A program made the translations under genes and the position numbers. A stretch of DNA of 64,000 nucleotides. Source: Verrucomicrobiales bacterium (GTDB lineage: Bacteria; Verrucomicrobiota; Verrucomicrobiia; Verrucomicrobiales; V1-33). The notes beneath the pieces were generated by a model, which made no database searches, had not been told where the DNA came from, and worked only from the letters and a program-made list of their open reading frames with translations. Location: NCBI GenBank assembly GCA_028293125.1, contig JAQGPJ010000099.1, forward strand, positions 1 through 64,000. Reading direction: 5' to 3'. How positions within the stretch are numbered: position 1 is the stretch's first letter; every line of letters begins with the position of its first letter. Below are positions 1 to 8,107 of this stretch, in pieces.

Positions 1-116
1 TCCAGTCCTTCCGTAACCGTGTCCTCTTCTTTCTCGGAAAGCTTGACCTCGCTCCGGCTTAGTATTGTAGTCCCCACTAATTCCCGCAGCTCCACTTTTC
101 TTAAATGCACTGGCAT
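1..116 (-). CDS. N-terminal fragment of an unidentified protein, cut by the window edge
   Basis: Read on the minus strand, an ATG at 116 opens a frame that stays open to base 1, giving at least 38 residues (begins MPVHLRKVELRELV). The peptide is rich in Lys and Glu like a normal soluble protein N-terminus, and a purine-rich stretch (ggcggaaac) sits just before the ATG. No family can be named from so short a piece. The opposite-strand frame over 19-210 looks less protein-like, so I prefer the minus strand, but this is a weak call. Confidence 0.4.
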   Translation of the reverse strand, partial: MPVHLRKVELRELVGTTILSRSEVKLSEKEEDTVTEGL

Positions 117-735
117 TGTTTCCGCCAATGATTGTCAATGGGGATCGACTTTCCCATTAATGCAAAATGCCCCATTAAAGGATATCATTTATTGCTTTAT
201 GCAAGTCTGAAAACTGGCCAAGCGGATCAAACAGCTGGGCCGACTCTATGCGGGACAAGAAATGGCGGATTGCTGTCCGTCCTGTTCATCCCGCCCGTCC
301 CGCAAGGGTAACTTTTCTGAAGGCTTCCCTACCCGTCCTTCAAATCCGATGTCTTTCGTGACAGTAGAAACCACCACCACCGTGAACACGGGGGAAGTTC
401 TCTCCTTTGACTTCAAGCTCCATAAACCCTCTTCGGAGCCGGGTTATGGAACCTATTGTTCTTCACTCCATCTTTCGGGATGAAGATGGGAGTTCCGCTA
501 CCATGGAGGGGGATGAGGCGGCCGCTTTCAAAGTGCTGCCGGCCCCGATTGGCTGGGTGGATTTGCATACCGTACCGACATGCAGCAGCCAGCGCCGGTG
601 GGAATTGCTGGCAAGCCTGTAAATTAATTATAAAATCCCATCTTTATTTTTACAGCCATCGTTAAAAGCACAGCCGGGCATTCAAAATTTTTCCTCATTC
701 CCATGGATATGCCACGAGAAGGCGGTGCCCGCTGA
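117..735. other. 619-bp stretch without a convincing gene
   Basis: Short frames exist on the plus strand (for example an ATG frame at 350-483), but none has a recognisable domain, a start signal or a length that stands out. Part of the interval is more AT-rich than its surroundings (about 600-670 and 150-200). It probably holds the promoters of the flanking divergent genes and possibly a decayed gene. I see no repeat, tRNA or insertion-sequence end. Confidence 0.4.
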
Positions 736-1197
736 ATGAAATTCAATTCCATCTTTTCCACCCCTATTTTTATGAAAGTAAATGATATCATGACCGCCGA
801 TGTTGAGGTCATTTCCCCGGACAGCTCCATTCAGGACGCCGCGCGCAAGCTGCGCGCCTTGGAGGTAGGATCCCTGCCGGTGTGCAACGGTGAGCGCTTG
901 GTGGGCATGATCACTGACCGCGATATCGCCATCCGTGCCGTTGCCGAAGGATGGGATGCCGCCTCCACCTCCGTGTCCAAATGCATGACCCCGGAGGTGC
1001 GGTGCTGTTACGAGGATGAGCCTTTGGAGGCGGCGGAGCGCATGATGCAGGAGAATCAGATCCGCCGGCTGCCAGTGATCTCGCGCGAAAAGCGGCTGGT
1101 TGGAATTCTTTCCATCGGCGATCTGGCTATCAAAACAGATGAGACCCGCAAGGTTGGGGAAACCATTCAGGCCATTTCGGAAATTTCGCCGGGCTGA
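736..1197 (+). CDS. CBS-domain pair protein
   Basis: A 153-residue soluble protein consisting almost wholly of two CBS motifs, about residues 16-70 (ending GMITDRDIAIRAVAEG) and 82-140 (ending VGILSIGDLAI). Such stand-alone CBS pairs bind adenine nucleotides and act as energy or redox sensors for unknown partners. The start at 736 has a purine stretch (gaaggcgg) upstream; the internal Met at 772, which begins the canonical MKVNDIM, is an equally good start and would remove a non-family extension. The gene stands alone and converges with the amidase gene. The family assignment is firm; the partner is unknown. Confidence 0.85.
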   Translation: MKFNSIFSTPIFMKVNDIMTADVEVISPDSSIQDAARKLRALEVGSLPVCNGERLVGMITDRDIAIRAVAEGWDAASTSVSKCMTPEVRCCYEDEPLEAAERMMQENQIRRLPVISREKRLVGILSIGDLAIKTDETRKVGETIQAISEISPG

Positions 1198-1349
1198 GCC
1201 CTGAGTATTATCCCCATCCCGCGGCCCTGAAAGTCCCGGATGTTTCGGCTTGGGTTGCCCGGAATTCAGGGCTTCCTGTGATTTGTGCAGGACTGCCGCT
1301 TGGAATCTCCGTATCAACTTCAAGCAGTGGAACTGCAGGAAGCCCAAGC

Positions 1350-2318
1350 TCAATGCTCGGCATCGCCATTTCCGGATTTATCAGGTTCGGATGCAGGGCG
1401 GGAACGGCCCGGAGTGGAGAGAGCCCGGGCGCTGCCGGGGCTGCGGCGGTTCAACAGCCAGGTTTCGTAGCCTTCAGCGATGCCTTGGACGATTTTTCTG
1501 CGATAGGATTCATCGCGGATCAGCCCCCCCTCGTCGGAGTTGGACAGAAAACCGCACTCCACGATGACTGCCGGGCAGAAGCTTCGGCTGGTGATGGCGA
1601 GATCCCGGCGGTTTTTAATGCCGCGGTCCCGCGCTTTCGTGGCATGATGCAGGGTGGACTGAATGGCGGAGGCTAAAGCACCACTCTCATCCGGCAGTTC
1701 CTCACCCAGAGTCAGGGCCATAGCGGTTTCCAGTTCCTCCATGATTTCAGGCCGCTTGGGCCAGGAGTACCAAGTCTCCACTCCGCTCGCATCCGAGGCA
1801 CCGGCATTGAAGTGGATGGAAATCACTGCTGTGCGCGGGGCGGCGTTCACTTTCGTAGGGCGGTCCGTCAGCGGGACGGTTTCGTCCCCGGAACGCATCA
1901 TTTCCACGGTGTGTCCCCGGCTTTTGAGTTCCTCCTCCAATGCCAAAGCCACTTTGAGGGTCCATTCCTTCTCAATCATGCCGCCGGCAGGCGTCCCCCC
2001 ATCGGCTCCCCCGTGGCCGGCATCGATCATCACCGATGGTGCCACTGCCGGAGCGGGTGGGGCGGCAGCAGAGTTTCCGGGCTGCGGAAGGAAATTGGAG
2101 CCGCCAACCGGAGCGGAAATACCGGAGTGCGCGTTGGAAATGGAAAGCGTGGCGGATTCCCCGCCGGCGGCATTGGCCAGCCGCAGCATCTGTCTGGCTT
2201 TGCCCGTACAGAACCAAAAGCCTGCAAAGCTCAGCACCGACACCAATAGGCGCAGCTTGAAAAACCGGGGGACTGGGTAGAAAGATTCGTTCACCGCATC
2301 AAATTCTAAAATTTTCAA
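1350..2318 (-). CDS. N-acetylmuramoyl-L-alanine amidase (Amidase_3), exported or membrane-anchored
   Basis: The protein carries the Amidase_3 fold that cleaves the amide bond between MurNAc and the L-Ala of peptidoglycan. Visible zinc-site and catalytic motifs are VMIDAGHGGADGG (His), a Glu in MIEKEWTL, ISIHFNA (His) and IVECGFLSN (Glu). An N-terminal hydrophobic segment (about residues 24-38) fits a signal anchor, followed by a Ser/Gly/Ala/Pro-rich linker. The frame opens with TTG at 2318; a GTG at 2294 is an alternative, and no clear ribosome site decides. It is divergent from the LysM gene 60 bp away, so the two may share a promoter region and act together on the cell wall. Confidence 0.85.
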   Translation of the reverse strand: MKILEFDAVNESFYPVPRFFKLRLLVSVLSFAGFWFCTGKARQMLRLANAAGGESATLSISNAHSGISAPVGGSNFLPQPGNSAAAPPAPAVAPSVMIDAGHGGADGGTPAGGMIEKEWTLKVALALEEELKSRGHTVEMMRSGDETVPLTDRPTKVNAAPRTAVISIHFNAGASDASGVETWYSWPKRPEIMEELETAMALTLGEELPDESGALASAIQSTLHHATKARDRGIKNRRDLAITSRSFCPAVIVECGFLSNSDEGGLIRDESYRRKIVQGIAEGYETWLLNRRSPGSARALSTPGRSRPASEPDKSGNGDAEH

Positions 2319-2374
2319 CTAATTGCGGGATTTCATTGAAATTAACAGAAACGGCTTTTAAATTATACAGCTGT

Positions 2375-3751
2375 ATGAAATATCCGCAACTTTGGAGAAA
2401 CTTAGGGCTGTGTTTATGCCTCCTGTTCGCCCCAACGGGTATGCCGCAGGCGGATGGGGCAACCCACGTGGTGTGCAGAGGTGAAACGCTCACCTCCATT
2501 GCCCGGCTGCACCGCACTTCCCTGACCACACTCCAAAAGCTAAACCCTAAAGTAACGCCCCACCTGATCCTTAAAGGCCAGTCGCTGACGGTACCGGACA
2601 GGGCACCTAAAGAGTCTCCCAAAGCCTCCGGAAGAATTGCCAAATCCAACGGCAAATCGAAGGATCTGGCGAAATCCTCCCCGGTTTCAGCCCGCCTATC
2701 CTCAACAGGTTACGGCGGAGCCAAGCCGGAGCCTAAAAAACCTGCGCCCGCTAAAGTTTCTGCCCGGAACCGGGACAGGGAGGATGACAACCCGCCCAGG
2801 CCGCGCTCTGTGGGTGCCATCACCAGTTACAAAGTCAAAAAAGGCGACACTCTGGCCTCCATCGCCCGCCGCAAAGGCACTTCGGTCAAGCAGCTGATGG
2901 CCATGAACCGCCTGTCCGACAACCATTTGTCCATCAACCAGCCGCTGCTGGTGCCGGCATCCGGTTCGCGTGACGGGAACGCGATCGACATTTCCCCCCC
3001 TGCCCCCCGTCCACGCAGCCAGCAGGAGCCGGCCTCCGACCGCAACTCCAAAAAGAAAGAGCCGGCACCGGCCCTGAAAAAGCAGGAACCGGCCCCGCCC
3101 GCATCCGGAACCTATTATCACATCGTCAGACGGAATGAGAGTTTCTCCACCATCGCCGCCGAGCATGGAGTGAGCTGGGGGCAGCTGGCCCGCGCCAACC
3201 GGAGCGTCGATCCGGAAACTATCCGGGTGAATCAGCGGCTGAACGTTCCCGGCACCCAAGTGGCCTCGCGGGCTCCTGTGCGGGAAACACCGCGCAGCAC
3301 CCGGGAAAACACGGGAGGCAGCAGCGGCCGTGCACGCACACGGTCCAACAGGGAGGATATTGCCGATTCCACCCCCGCCAAGGAGCGCAGACATCCCTCC
3401 GCCGCCACTCAGGAATCCAATCGTTCCCCATCTTCGAACCGCCTGTCCGCGGCCCGGCATTCCCCGGAATCCGAACCCGCGCCTCCAGTCCGCCAGCCGG
3501 TGACAGCAGCGGAGGATCCTCTCGCTCCCTTGGAACCGGCATTGGACGCCACGGTGCCGGCGGCGGACAGCGCCCCTACACCCATGACTGCCTACAAAGT
3601 GGCCGAGGGCGACACCATCGAAAGCATCGCCAAGGAGTTTTCCACCACTCCTTCGGAACTGCGGGCTCTGAACCGTATGAACAGCTTCGATAAACCGATC
3701 GTCAACGGTTACGTGTTTGTGCCTTGGGCAGCTCCGGTGGTGCAGGAATAA
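2375..3751 (+). CDS. Secreted protein with four LysM peptidoglycan-binding domains
   Basis: A 458-residue exported protein. After a signal peptide (hydrophobic LGLCLCLLFAPTG) come four LysM repeats, each opening with a Y/H-x-V-x-x-G-[ED]-[ST] signature: at about residues 30-75, 150-195, 247-292 and 406-450. Long Pro/Ser/Arg/Lys-rich linkers separate them, and there is no catalytic domain. The role is probably cell-wall attachment or scaffolding. The longer frame begins with TTG at 2336; I chose the ATG at 2375 because it gives a compact signal peptide. It is divergent from the amidase gene, which supports a peptidoglycan function. Confidence 0.85.
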   Translation: MKYPQLWRNLGLCLCLLFAPTGMPQADGATHVVCRGETLTSIARLHRTSLTTLQKLNPKVTPHLILKGQSLTVPDRAPKESPKASGRIAKSNGKSKDLAKSSPVSARLSSTGYGGAKPEPKKPAPAKVSARNRDREDDNPPRPRSVGAITSYKVKKGDTLASIARRKGTSVKQLMAMNRLSDNHLSINQPLLVPASGSRDGNAIDISPPAPRPRSQQEPASDRNSKKKEPAPALKKQEPAPPASGTYYHIVRRNESFSTIAAEHGVSWGQLARANRSVDPETIRVNQRLNVPGTQVASRAPVRETPRSTRENTGGSSGRARTRSNREDIADSTPAKERRHPSAATQESNRSPSSNRLSAARHSPESEPAPPVRQPVTAAEDPLAPLEPALDATVPAADSAPTPMTAYKVAEGDTIESIAKEFSTTPSELRALNRMNSFDKPIVNGYVFVPWAAPVVQE

Positions 3752-3786
3752 CAAACCGTTTTACTTTTGGCTGGGATTCCCGAAAA

Positions 3787-3923
3787 TGGGCTGAATGGCC
3801 CAGTGCACTTTGTTCTTGGCAATGGCTGTCCCCGGTCAGGCCGTACTGGCGTCCGGTACTGAAGTTTTTCAGCCGCAGGTGTGGGGCTGAATCCGTGACA
3901 GAGAGAGGCGCTTCTCCGCCTTT
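3787..3923 (+). ncRNA. Candidate structured small RNA or 3' UTR: four successive stem-loops
   Basis: Between the LysM gene and the next convergent gene there is no credible coding frame but a run of hairpins: 3787-3802 (TGGGC/GCCCA), 3843-3859 (seven pairs including one G-T, triloop), 3868-3891 (TTCAGCC/GGCTGAA, seven perfect pairs) and 3904-3923 (AGGCG/CGCCT core followed by a T-run). The second hairpin is followed by GTTTTT four bases later and may also terminate. This could be a stand-alone small RNA or a processed 3' end of the LysM mRNA. I recognise no known RNA family. Confidence 0.3.
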
Positions 3924-3925
3924 TT
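3904..3925 (+). terminator. Intrinsic terminator
   Basis: A short GC-rich stem (AGGCG paired with CGCCT around CTTCTC) runs straight into five T residues. It lies downstream of the LysM gene and abuts the stop codon of the convergent gene. Confidence 0.6.
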
Positions 3926-4412
3926 AATTCTGAGGCAACAAAGAAGACGACTCGGATTCAAAACGCCATACAAAACGCACGGTCACCTCCTCCGGACGGT
4001 CCACCGTCAGATCATGCTCGAAACGCTCGCGCCGCAGAGCATGGACCAGCTGGCGGGGATCGCAGTAGCGGAAATCCACCGCTGAGCGGACATGGTGGCC
4101 AGCGGCTGTGGAGACCTCCACTCCCAGCGCAGGCTCCATCACCCGGCGCAGGCGGAAAAACAGGAGGTAATGCTCGGACTCCAGCCGGTTCCGGGCCGCG
4201 AAAAAAGCCCGGAGCAGACCGCCCGGTGTCATTCCGGTATTCAGCAGGGATGACCGCAGATCCAGCACCTCATCCGCCGCTGCCGGGGACACCCTGCAAA
4301 GCAGCTCGGCCGCCAGCCTCGCAGCATCCCGGCGCCAGCCTGACAAGACGGGGGATCCCGTCACTGGATTCAGTATTCCGTGTTGCAGATTCACAGCCTC
4401 ATTGTGAGACAT
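3924..4412 (-). CDS. Hypothetical protein
   Basis: A 162-residue protein with no domain I recognise. It is Arg-rich and amphipathic with no signal peptide or membrane segment, and its C-terminal half (VTVRFVWRFESESS) looks beta-stranded. The frame is open up to 4505, but the first 31 residues look non-coding in composition, so I chose the Met at 4412 (MSHNEAVNLQ). It converges with the LysM gene, its stop codon touching that gene's terminator. Codon use resembles its neighbours, so it is probably real. Confidence 0.55.
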   Translation of the reverse strand: MSHNEAVNLQHGILNPVTGSPVLSGWRRDAARLAAELLCRVSPAAADEVLDLRSSLLNTGMTPGGLLRAFFAARNRLESEHYLLFFRLRRVMEPALGVEVSTAAGHHVRSAVDFRYCDPRQLVHALRRERFEHDLTVDRPEEVTVRFVWRFESESSSLLPQN

Positions 4413-4694
4413 CCACGCCACCGTGCAAGCCCTTTTGTGAGATTGAGTCTCAGTCCCCCGCGAGATTTCCACGCTTGCCCGCCGCATTGCCTGCGTTTCC
4501 CGCAACCAGCAGGGATTTCAGGCCGCCAATCACTGGAATCCAGTCTCCGCCGGACCGGTTCACGCCGTAAAATCCATATGGATTCCCAATTTGGCTCCGG
4601 CTTCTTTCCATCACCGCCGGGCGCTGGACTTTGGGCGCATCTGTGACTGGTATGCGCGGTCCCGCTTTGACCATCCTGCTTATTTTCCATTCCC

Positions 4695-5273
4695 ATGAAT
4701 CCCCCGCCTCTGGTCCTCGCCTCCTCCTCCCCGCGGCGTTTTGATCTGATGCGGGAGGCTGGGCTGGAGTTTCAAGTCATGGCCGCTCAGGTGGAGGAGG
4801 AGCATGATGACCGGGCTCCGCTGGACATCCTCACGCGGGCCAATGCCGTGCTCAAGGCCTCCTGGGTGGCGGACCATCGGCCTGACCAGTGGGTGATCGG
4901 CGCCGACACCTTGGTGACCATTGACGATCAGGCCTTGGGCAAGCCCGCGGATATGGACGGAGCCCGCCGCATGCTGGCCATGCTTTCCGGACGCACCCAC
5001 GAGGTGGTGACCGCCGTCTGCCTGATGCACAAAAACCTGGACCGGCGGCACGAATTCCAAGAGATCACGCGGGTCACGTTTCTCCCGCTGACCGGACCGC
5101 AGATCGATAATTATCTTGCCTTGATCAATCCCTTGGACAAAGCCGGTGCCTACGCCGCCCAGGAGCACGGGGAGAAAATCATCGCCAGCGTGGAGGGATC
5201 CTGGAGCAATGTGGTGGGCCTGCCGATGGAGCGCCTGATGGAAACCCTTCAGAACACCGGTATTGCATCATAA
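4695..5273 (+). CDS. maf: Maf-family nucleoside triphosphate pyrophosphatase
   Basis: A 192-residue protein of usual Maf length. Members hydrolyse dTTP/UTP or modified nucleotides to monophosphates and affect septum formation. Seen here: the N-terminal substrate loop SSSPRR (residues 10-15), the catalytic-base region IGADTLV with Asp71, the LGKP motif and SGRTHEV, plus the C-terminal DKAGAYAAQE and SNVVGLP motifs. The start is preceded by a pyrimidine-rich leader (tattttccattccc) with no Shine-Dalgarno sequence, a pattern repeated across this window. Whether it prefers dTTP/UTP (YhdE-like) or m7GTP (YceF-like) cannot be settled by eye. Confidence 0.92.
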   Translation: MNPPPLVLASSSPRRFDLMREAGLEFQVMAAQVEEEHDDRAPLDILTRANAVLKASWVADHRPDQWVIGADTLVTIDDQALGKPADMDGARRMLAMLSGRTHEVVTAVCLMHKNLDRRHEFQEITRVTFLPLTGPQIDNYLALINPLDKAGAYAAQEHGEKIIASVEGSWSNVVGLPMERLMETLQNTGIAS

Positions 5274-5543
5274 GAAATGATAGGGGGCAGGGGGTCCGCG
5301 GGGTTGTTTTTCTTTTTATTTGACTGGAATCAGCTCATCCCGTCTTTCCACTCTCAGGATTCCTATAATGCGGAGACGGCCTGCCTTTCAAAAAGGTCAA
5401 CTTGGCCATCCGTCCAAATGCCGGATCTTCACAAGCCGTGGGACGGTGATCCGGTGGCAGTGGATTATTTTTTCCAAGCGGTGATAAATGGGCGGCACGG
5501 CACCGCTGTCCGGGAAAACACTTTCCACCGCCCGCCGATCCGC

Positions 5544-6041
5544 ATGACTTCCTTCGCCGATGACGACCATGAATGGGCTGCCTGGCTGGAGGAGCATGCG
5601 GCCCGGTTTCTCCTGTTCGCCCGCCAGCAGACGCGCTGCGGGGCGGATGCGGAGGATGTTCTGCAGGAGTCCCTGGTGGAAACCTGGCGACGGGCCCGGG
5701 GACGGCCTGAGACCGCCCTCGTTTTCGCCACCATCCGCCGCCGCGCTATCGATCTGGGCCGCCGCACCGACCGCCGGCTTCAGCGCGAGGAGGCTGGGAC
5801 CGTTCCGGAAGCCGCCTGGTTTGTCCCTGAAGGATCGGATGCTGAAACCACCGCCCTGCTGGAGACTGAAGTCCGCCGTCTGCCCCAGCCGCAGCGGGAT
5901 GTGGTGACGCTCAAGGTGTGGGGCGGTCTCACTTTTTCTGAAATCGCCAGCGCTCTTGAAATCCCCCCCGGCACCGCCGCCTCGCGCTACCGCCTGGCTC
6001 TGGGATCCCTTCGGCAAACCCTTACCCCTGTCCTGTCATGA
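5544..6041 (+). CDS. ECF-type RNA polymerase sigma factor
   Basis: A 165-residue two-domain sigma factor. Region 2 is visible as DAEDVLQESLVETWRR with the following FATIRRRAIDLGRR, and region 4 as LPQPQRDVVTLKVWGG with the helix-turn-helix LTFSEIASALEIPPGTAASR. The frame is open upstream to 5277; I chose the ATG at 5544 because it gives the usual ECF length. Its stop overlaps the next start (ATGA at 6038-6041), so it is translationally coupled to the single-TM protein that follows, the classic sigma/anti-sigma arrangement. It probably controls an envelope-related regulon. Confidence 0.85.
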   Translation: MTSFADDDHEWAAWLEEHAARFLLFARQQTRCGADAEDVLQESLVETWRRARGRPETALVFATIRRRAIDLGRRTDRRLQREEAGTVPEAAWFVPEGSDAETTALLETEVRRLPQPQRDVVTLKVWGGLTFSEIASALEIPPGTAASRYRLALGSLRQTLTPVLS

Positions 6042-6622
6042 AACCCCCTCCCGCCGCCTTCCCTCCCCCTGATCCCCTTGTGGATGAAGGCTTGGAAAAA
6101 CGCTTTCACCAGACCGCCCCGGCTCCGGTGCCTGCCGATCTGATGAAGCGCCTGCTGCAGGCCCGCCCGCCCCCGTCTGAATCCGGGGCATCCAGTAACA
6201 GGAAAGCGGCTGCCCCGGCTCCGCACCCGGCTTTCCTGAGCCACCCGCGCTTTTATTCCCGCCAGGCGCTGACCGCCGCCGCTCTGGTGGTCTGTGGCTG
6301 GGCGGGATGGCGGGCCACGGCTCCGGATACCGCGCCAAGGCCTGCCTCCGGACCCAAGGCTGACAACCACCCCCAGCCCCCTCCGCCGCCGCCGGAGAAC
6401 ACGTTTCCCGGCATGGAGTTCCTGCCATCCCTGGAAAGCCGGCAGCATCTGCTGCAGGTGAAGGAACTGGGCGTGATCCGCGACAGCCAGCAGCGTCCCG
6501 TGCGACTGATGAGCGCCACCTGGCTGGACGAGAATACCTACGGCCACTCCAACGGAGATCCCGCCCTCCACGAATCACGCCTGCGGCATGAGATCGTCCC
6601 CGTGCTCCTGCCCACCTACTGA
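6038..6622 (+). CDS. Single-pass membrane protein, possible anti-sigma factor
   Basis: A 194-residue protein whose start overlaps the sigma gene stop by four bases. The first 75 residues are Pro/Ala-rich and predicted cytoplasmic, one hydrophobic helix follows (about 77-93), and a roughly 100-residue periplasmic part begins with a Pro-rich linker. It lacks the zinc-binding His-x3-Cys-x2-Cys motif of many anti-sigma factors, so the role is inferred from coupling and topology only. The C-terminal part (VKELGVIRDSQQRPVRLMS) resembles a pattern common downstream of such sigma genes in Verrucomicrobiota, as I recall it. Confidence 0.6.
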   Translation: MKPPPAAFPPPDPLVDEGLEKRFHQTAPAPVPADLMKRLLQARPPPSESGASSNRKAAAPAPHPAFLSHPRFYSRQALTAAALVVCGWAGWRATAPDTAPRPASGPKADNHPQPPPPPPENTFPGMEFLPSLESRQHLLQVKELGVIRDSQQRPVRLMSATWLDENTYGHSNGDPALHESRLRHEIVPVLLPTY

Positions 6623-6633
6623 CCGATCATTCT

Positions 6634-6654
6634 GAAAGGGCGGTGTCCCCTTTC
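6634..6654 (+). terminator. Weak hairpin after the sigma/membrane-protein pair
   Basis: GAAAGGG pairs with CCCTTTC around a seven-base loop, 12 bases after the stop codon. The following bases are C/T-mixed rather than a pure T-run, so it may be an attenuator or an mRNA 3' end rather than a full terminator. Confidence 0.35.
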
Positions 6655-6700
6655 CTCTCTTCAACAGACCCCCACCCGGCTTCCGTGAAGCCCCACCATG

Positions 6701-6767
6701 CCCTCCCACTTTTCCCAACACAACCACCAATAACCAATAACTAATAACCACTCACCACACACCCCAT
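6701..6767 (+). promoter_or_regulatory. 67-base guanine-free 5' leader with AATAACCA-type repeats
   Basis: From 6701 until the G of the PDZ gene's ATG there is not one guanine on the plus strand, in a segment of otherwise high GC. Around 6728-6752 it contains near-repeats of AATAACCA/CTAATAACCA. There is no Shine-Dalgarno sequence. Such a leader cannot fold stably and probably serves as an unstructured ribosome landing site. Confidence 0.5.
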
Positions 6768-7938
6768 GAAACACATCACTCCACCCGCCCTCACTCTCAT
6801 CCTCGCCTCCACCTTCGTCGCCTGGGCGCAGGACGCTCCACCGCCCCCGCCCCTGCCCGTTCCTCCTCCGACTACTGCCGGGCCCACCACGCTGACGCTG
6901 GAAACCGTGCAGACGGATGCCACCGGCGGAGAGGCCGGGGCCACTGGCTCCATTGCTGTGGAAACCATCACCGAAGCGGGTGCCACCAAAAAGGAGGACA
7001 TTGCGACCCATAAAACCATCCTGCCCGGCGGCAAGCTTCTCCTCTCCACCAAATCCGGGGACAAAAACGAGGTGCGCGTGATCGATCTGGAAACCAAAGA
7101 GAGCGCGGACGCTCCTCTGCGGATCAATTTCGACGCCGACAACGCGGAAGCCCCGCCCTCCGGTCCCGTCACCTTTGTGGGAGTGGCTGTCTCCGCCGTC
7201 CCGGCGGATCTTTCCAAACACCTGCCTCTGGCCAAGGGCGTCGGACTGGTGGTGCAGAGTGTGAGCAAGGACAGCCCCGCGGCCAAGGCCGGTATCGTGG
7301 AGGATGACATCCTGACCAGACTGGACGACCAGATTCTCATCCATCCCGCCCAGTTCTCCGTCCTCATCGCCGGGAAAAAGGAGGGGGACAATGTGAATGT
7401 CACGCTGCTGCGCAAGGGAGCCCAGCAGGAAATCGTTGTCACTCTGGGCAAGAGGGATGGGGGCGACCCCCCCGGCTCCTCCGCCACGTTGAAATTTGGG
7501 GATGTGGAGGTTCAGGTTTCCGGTCCCGGAGACGAGGCCAAACCGCTGCGCACCTTCATCAAACACTGGAATCTAAACCGGAATTCACCCGAGGCGAAGG
7601 ATCTCCAGCTGAATGACACCTTCAAAATCAGCGGTGATGACTTCAAGATCGAGGGCGGCAAATTCAAAGTCCTTGAGGATGTGCTGAAGAGCCGGTCCGA
7701 CAAGCTGGAGGCCTTGGTGCATGAACAGTCCAAAAAAGCCGCCGGGGAGGTCAGCAAAGCCCAACAACAAGCCGCCGAAGTCAGCAAGGACGCCACATCC
7801 GCCGCCAGAGACGCCGCGGACATTGCCAAGGCCGCGGCCCATGAGGAAAACGAGAAGGCCAAGGCCGAGGCCGCTGCGGAGAGAATCAAAACCATCCAGG
7901 AGCTCTCGAGGCTGCTGGAAAAGCTGCAGAACGAATAA
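6766..7938 (+). CDS. Exported PDZ-domain protein with C-terminal coiled coil
   Basis: A 390-residue protein with a signal peptide (to about AWA-QD, residue 21), a Pro/Thr-rich segment, a PDZ domain at about 138-230 (VGLVVQSVSKDSPAAKAGI then EDDILTRLDDQ) and a long Ala/Lys/Glu-rich helix (about 318-390) predicted to form a coiled coil. There is no protease domain. PDZ domains bind peptide C-termini, so this is probably a periplasmic adaptor. It follows the ECF sigma pair and is followed by two more exported proteins; a perfect 15-bp inverted repeat lies after its stop. Confidence 0.8.
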   Translation: MKHITPPALTLILASTFVAWAQDAPPPPPLPVPPPTTAGPTTLTLETVQTDATGGEAGATGSIAVETITEAGATKKEDIATHKTILPGGKLLLSTKSGDKNEVRVIDLETKESADAPLRINFDADNAEAPPSGPVTFVGVAVSAVPADLSKHLPLAKGVGLVVQSVSKDSPAAKAGIVEDDILTRLDDQILIHPAQFSVLIAGKKEGDNVNVTLLRKGAQQEIVVTLGKRDGGDPPGSSATLKFGDVEVQVSGPGDEAKPLRTFIKHWNLNRNSPEAKDLQLNDTFKISGDDFKIEGGKFKVLEDVLKSRSDKLEALVHEQSKKAAGEVSKAQQQAAEVSKDATSAARDAADIAKAAAHEENEKAKAEAAAERIKTIQELSRLLEKLQNE

Positions 7939-7959
7939 ACCGCCGGGTGATGTCCTGAC

Positions 7960-7993
7960 CCCGCCCGCCGTCATCCGCATGACGGCGGGCGGG
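7960..7993. terminator. Perfect 15-bp inverted repeat after the PDZ gene
   Basis: CCCGCCCGCCGTCAT (7960-7974) pairs perfectly with ATGACGGCGGGCGGG (7979-7993) around a four-base loop. It lies 22 bases past the PDZ stop. There is no T-run on either side, so it is an unusually stable mRNA-end hairpin or a pause site rather than a textbook intrinsic terminator. Confidence 0.55.
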
Positions 7994-8107
7994 TGCGGGC
8001 ACTTATGGAAGCCCGGGCCGGCGAGGGGGAATAGAGGGTCCAGCAGCCAGCCTCAAAGCCGGGATTTCCGGGCTGGCATCCCTCTCCGGTTCCGCTATTC
8101 TCGCAAC

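Noticed and set aside
350-483. Short plus-strand frame beginning MSFVTVETTTTV
   Set aside because: It looks protein-like, but it is 44 codons long with no start signal, no relatives I recognise and no downstream partner. It may be a relic, but I cannot support it.
3752-3923. SRP RNA or a known riboswitch downstream of the LysM gene
   Set aside because: The stretch GGTCAGG recalls SRP RNA, but the conserved GGAAG/AGCAG core does not follow, and no riboswitch consensus fits.
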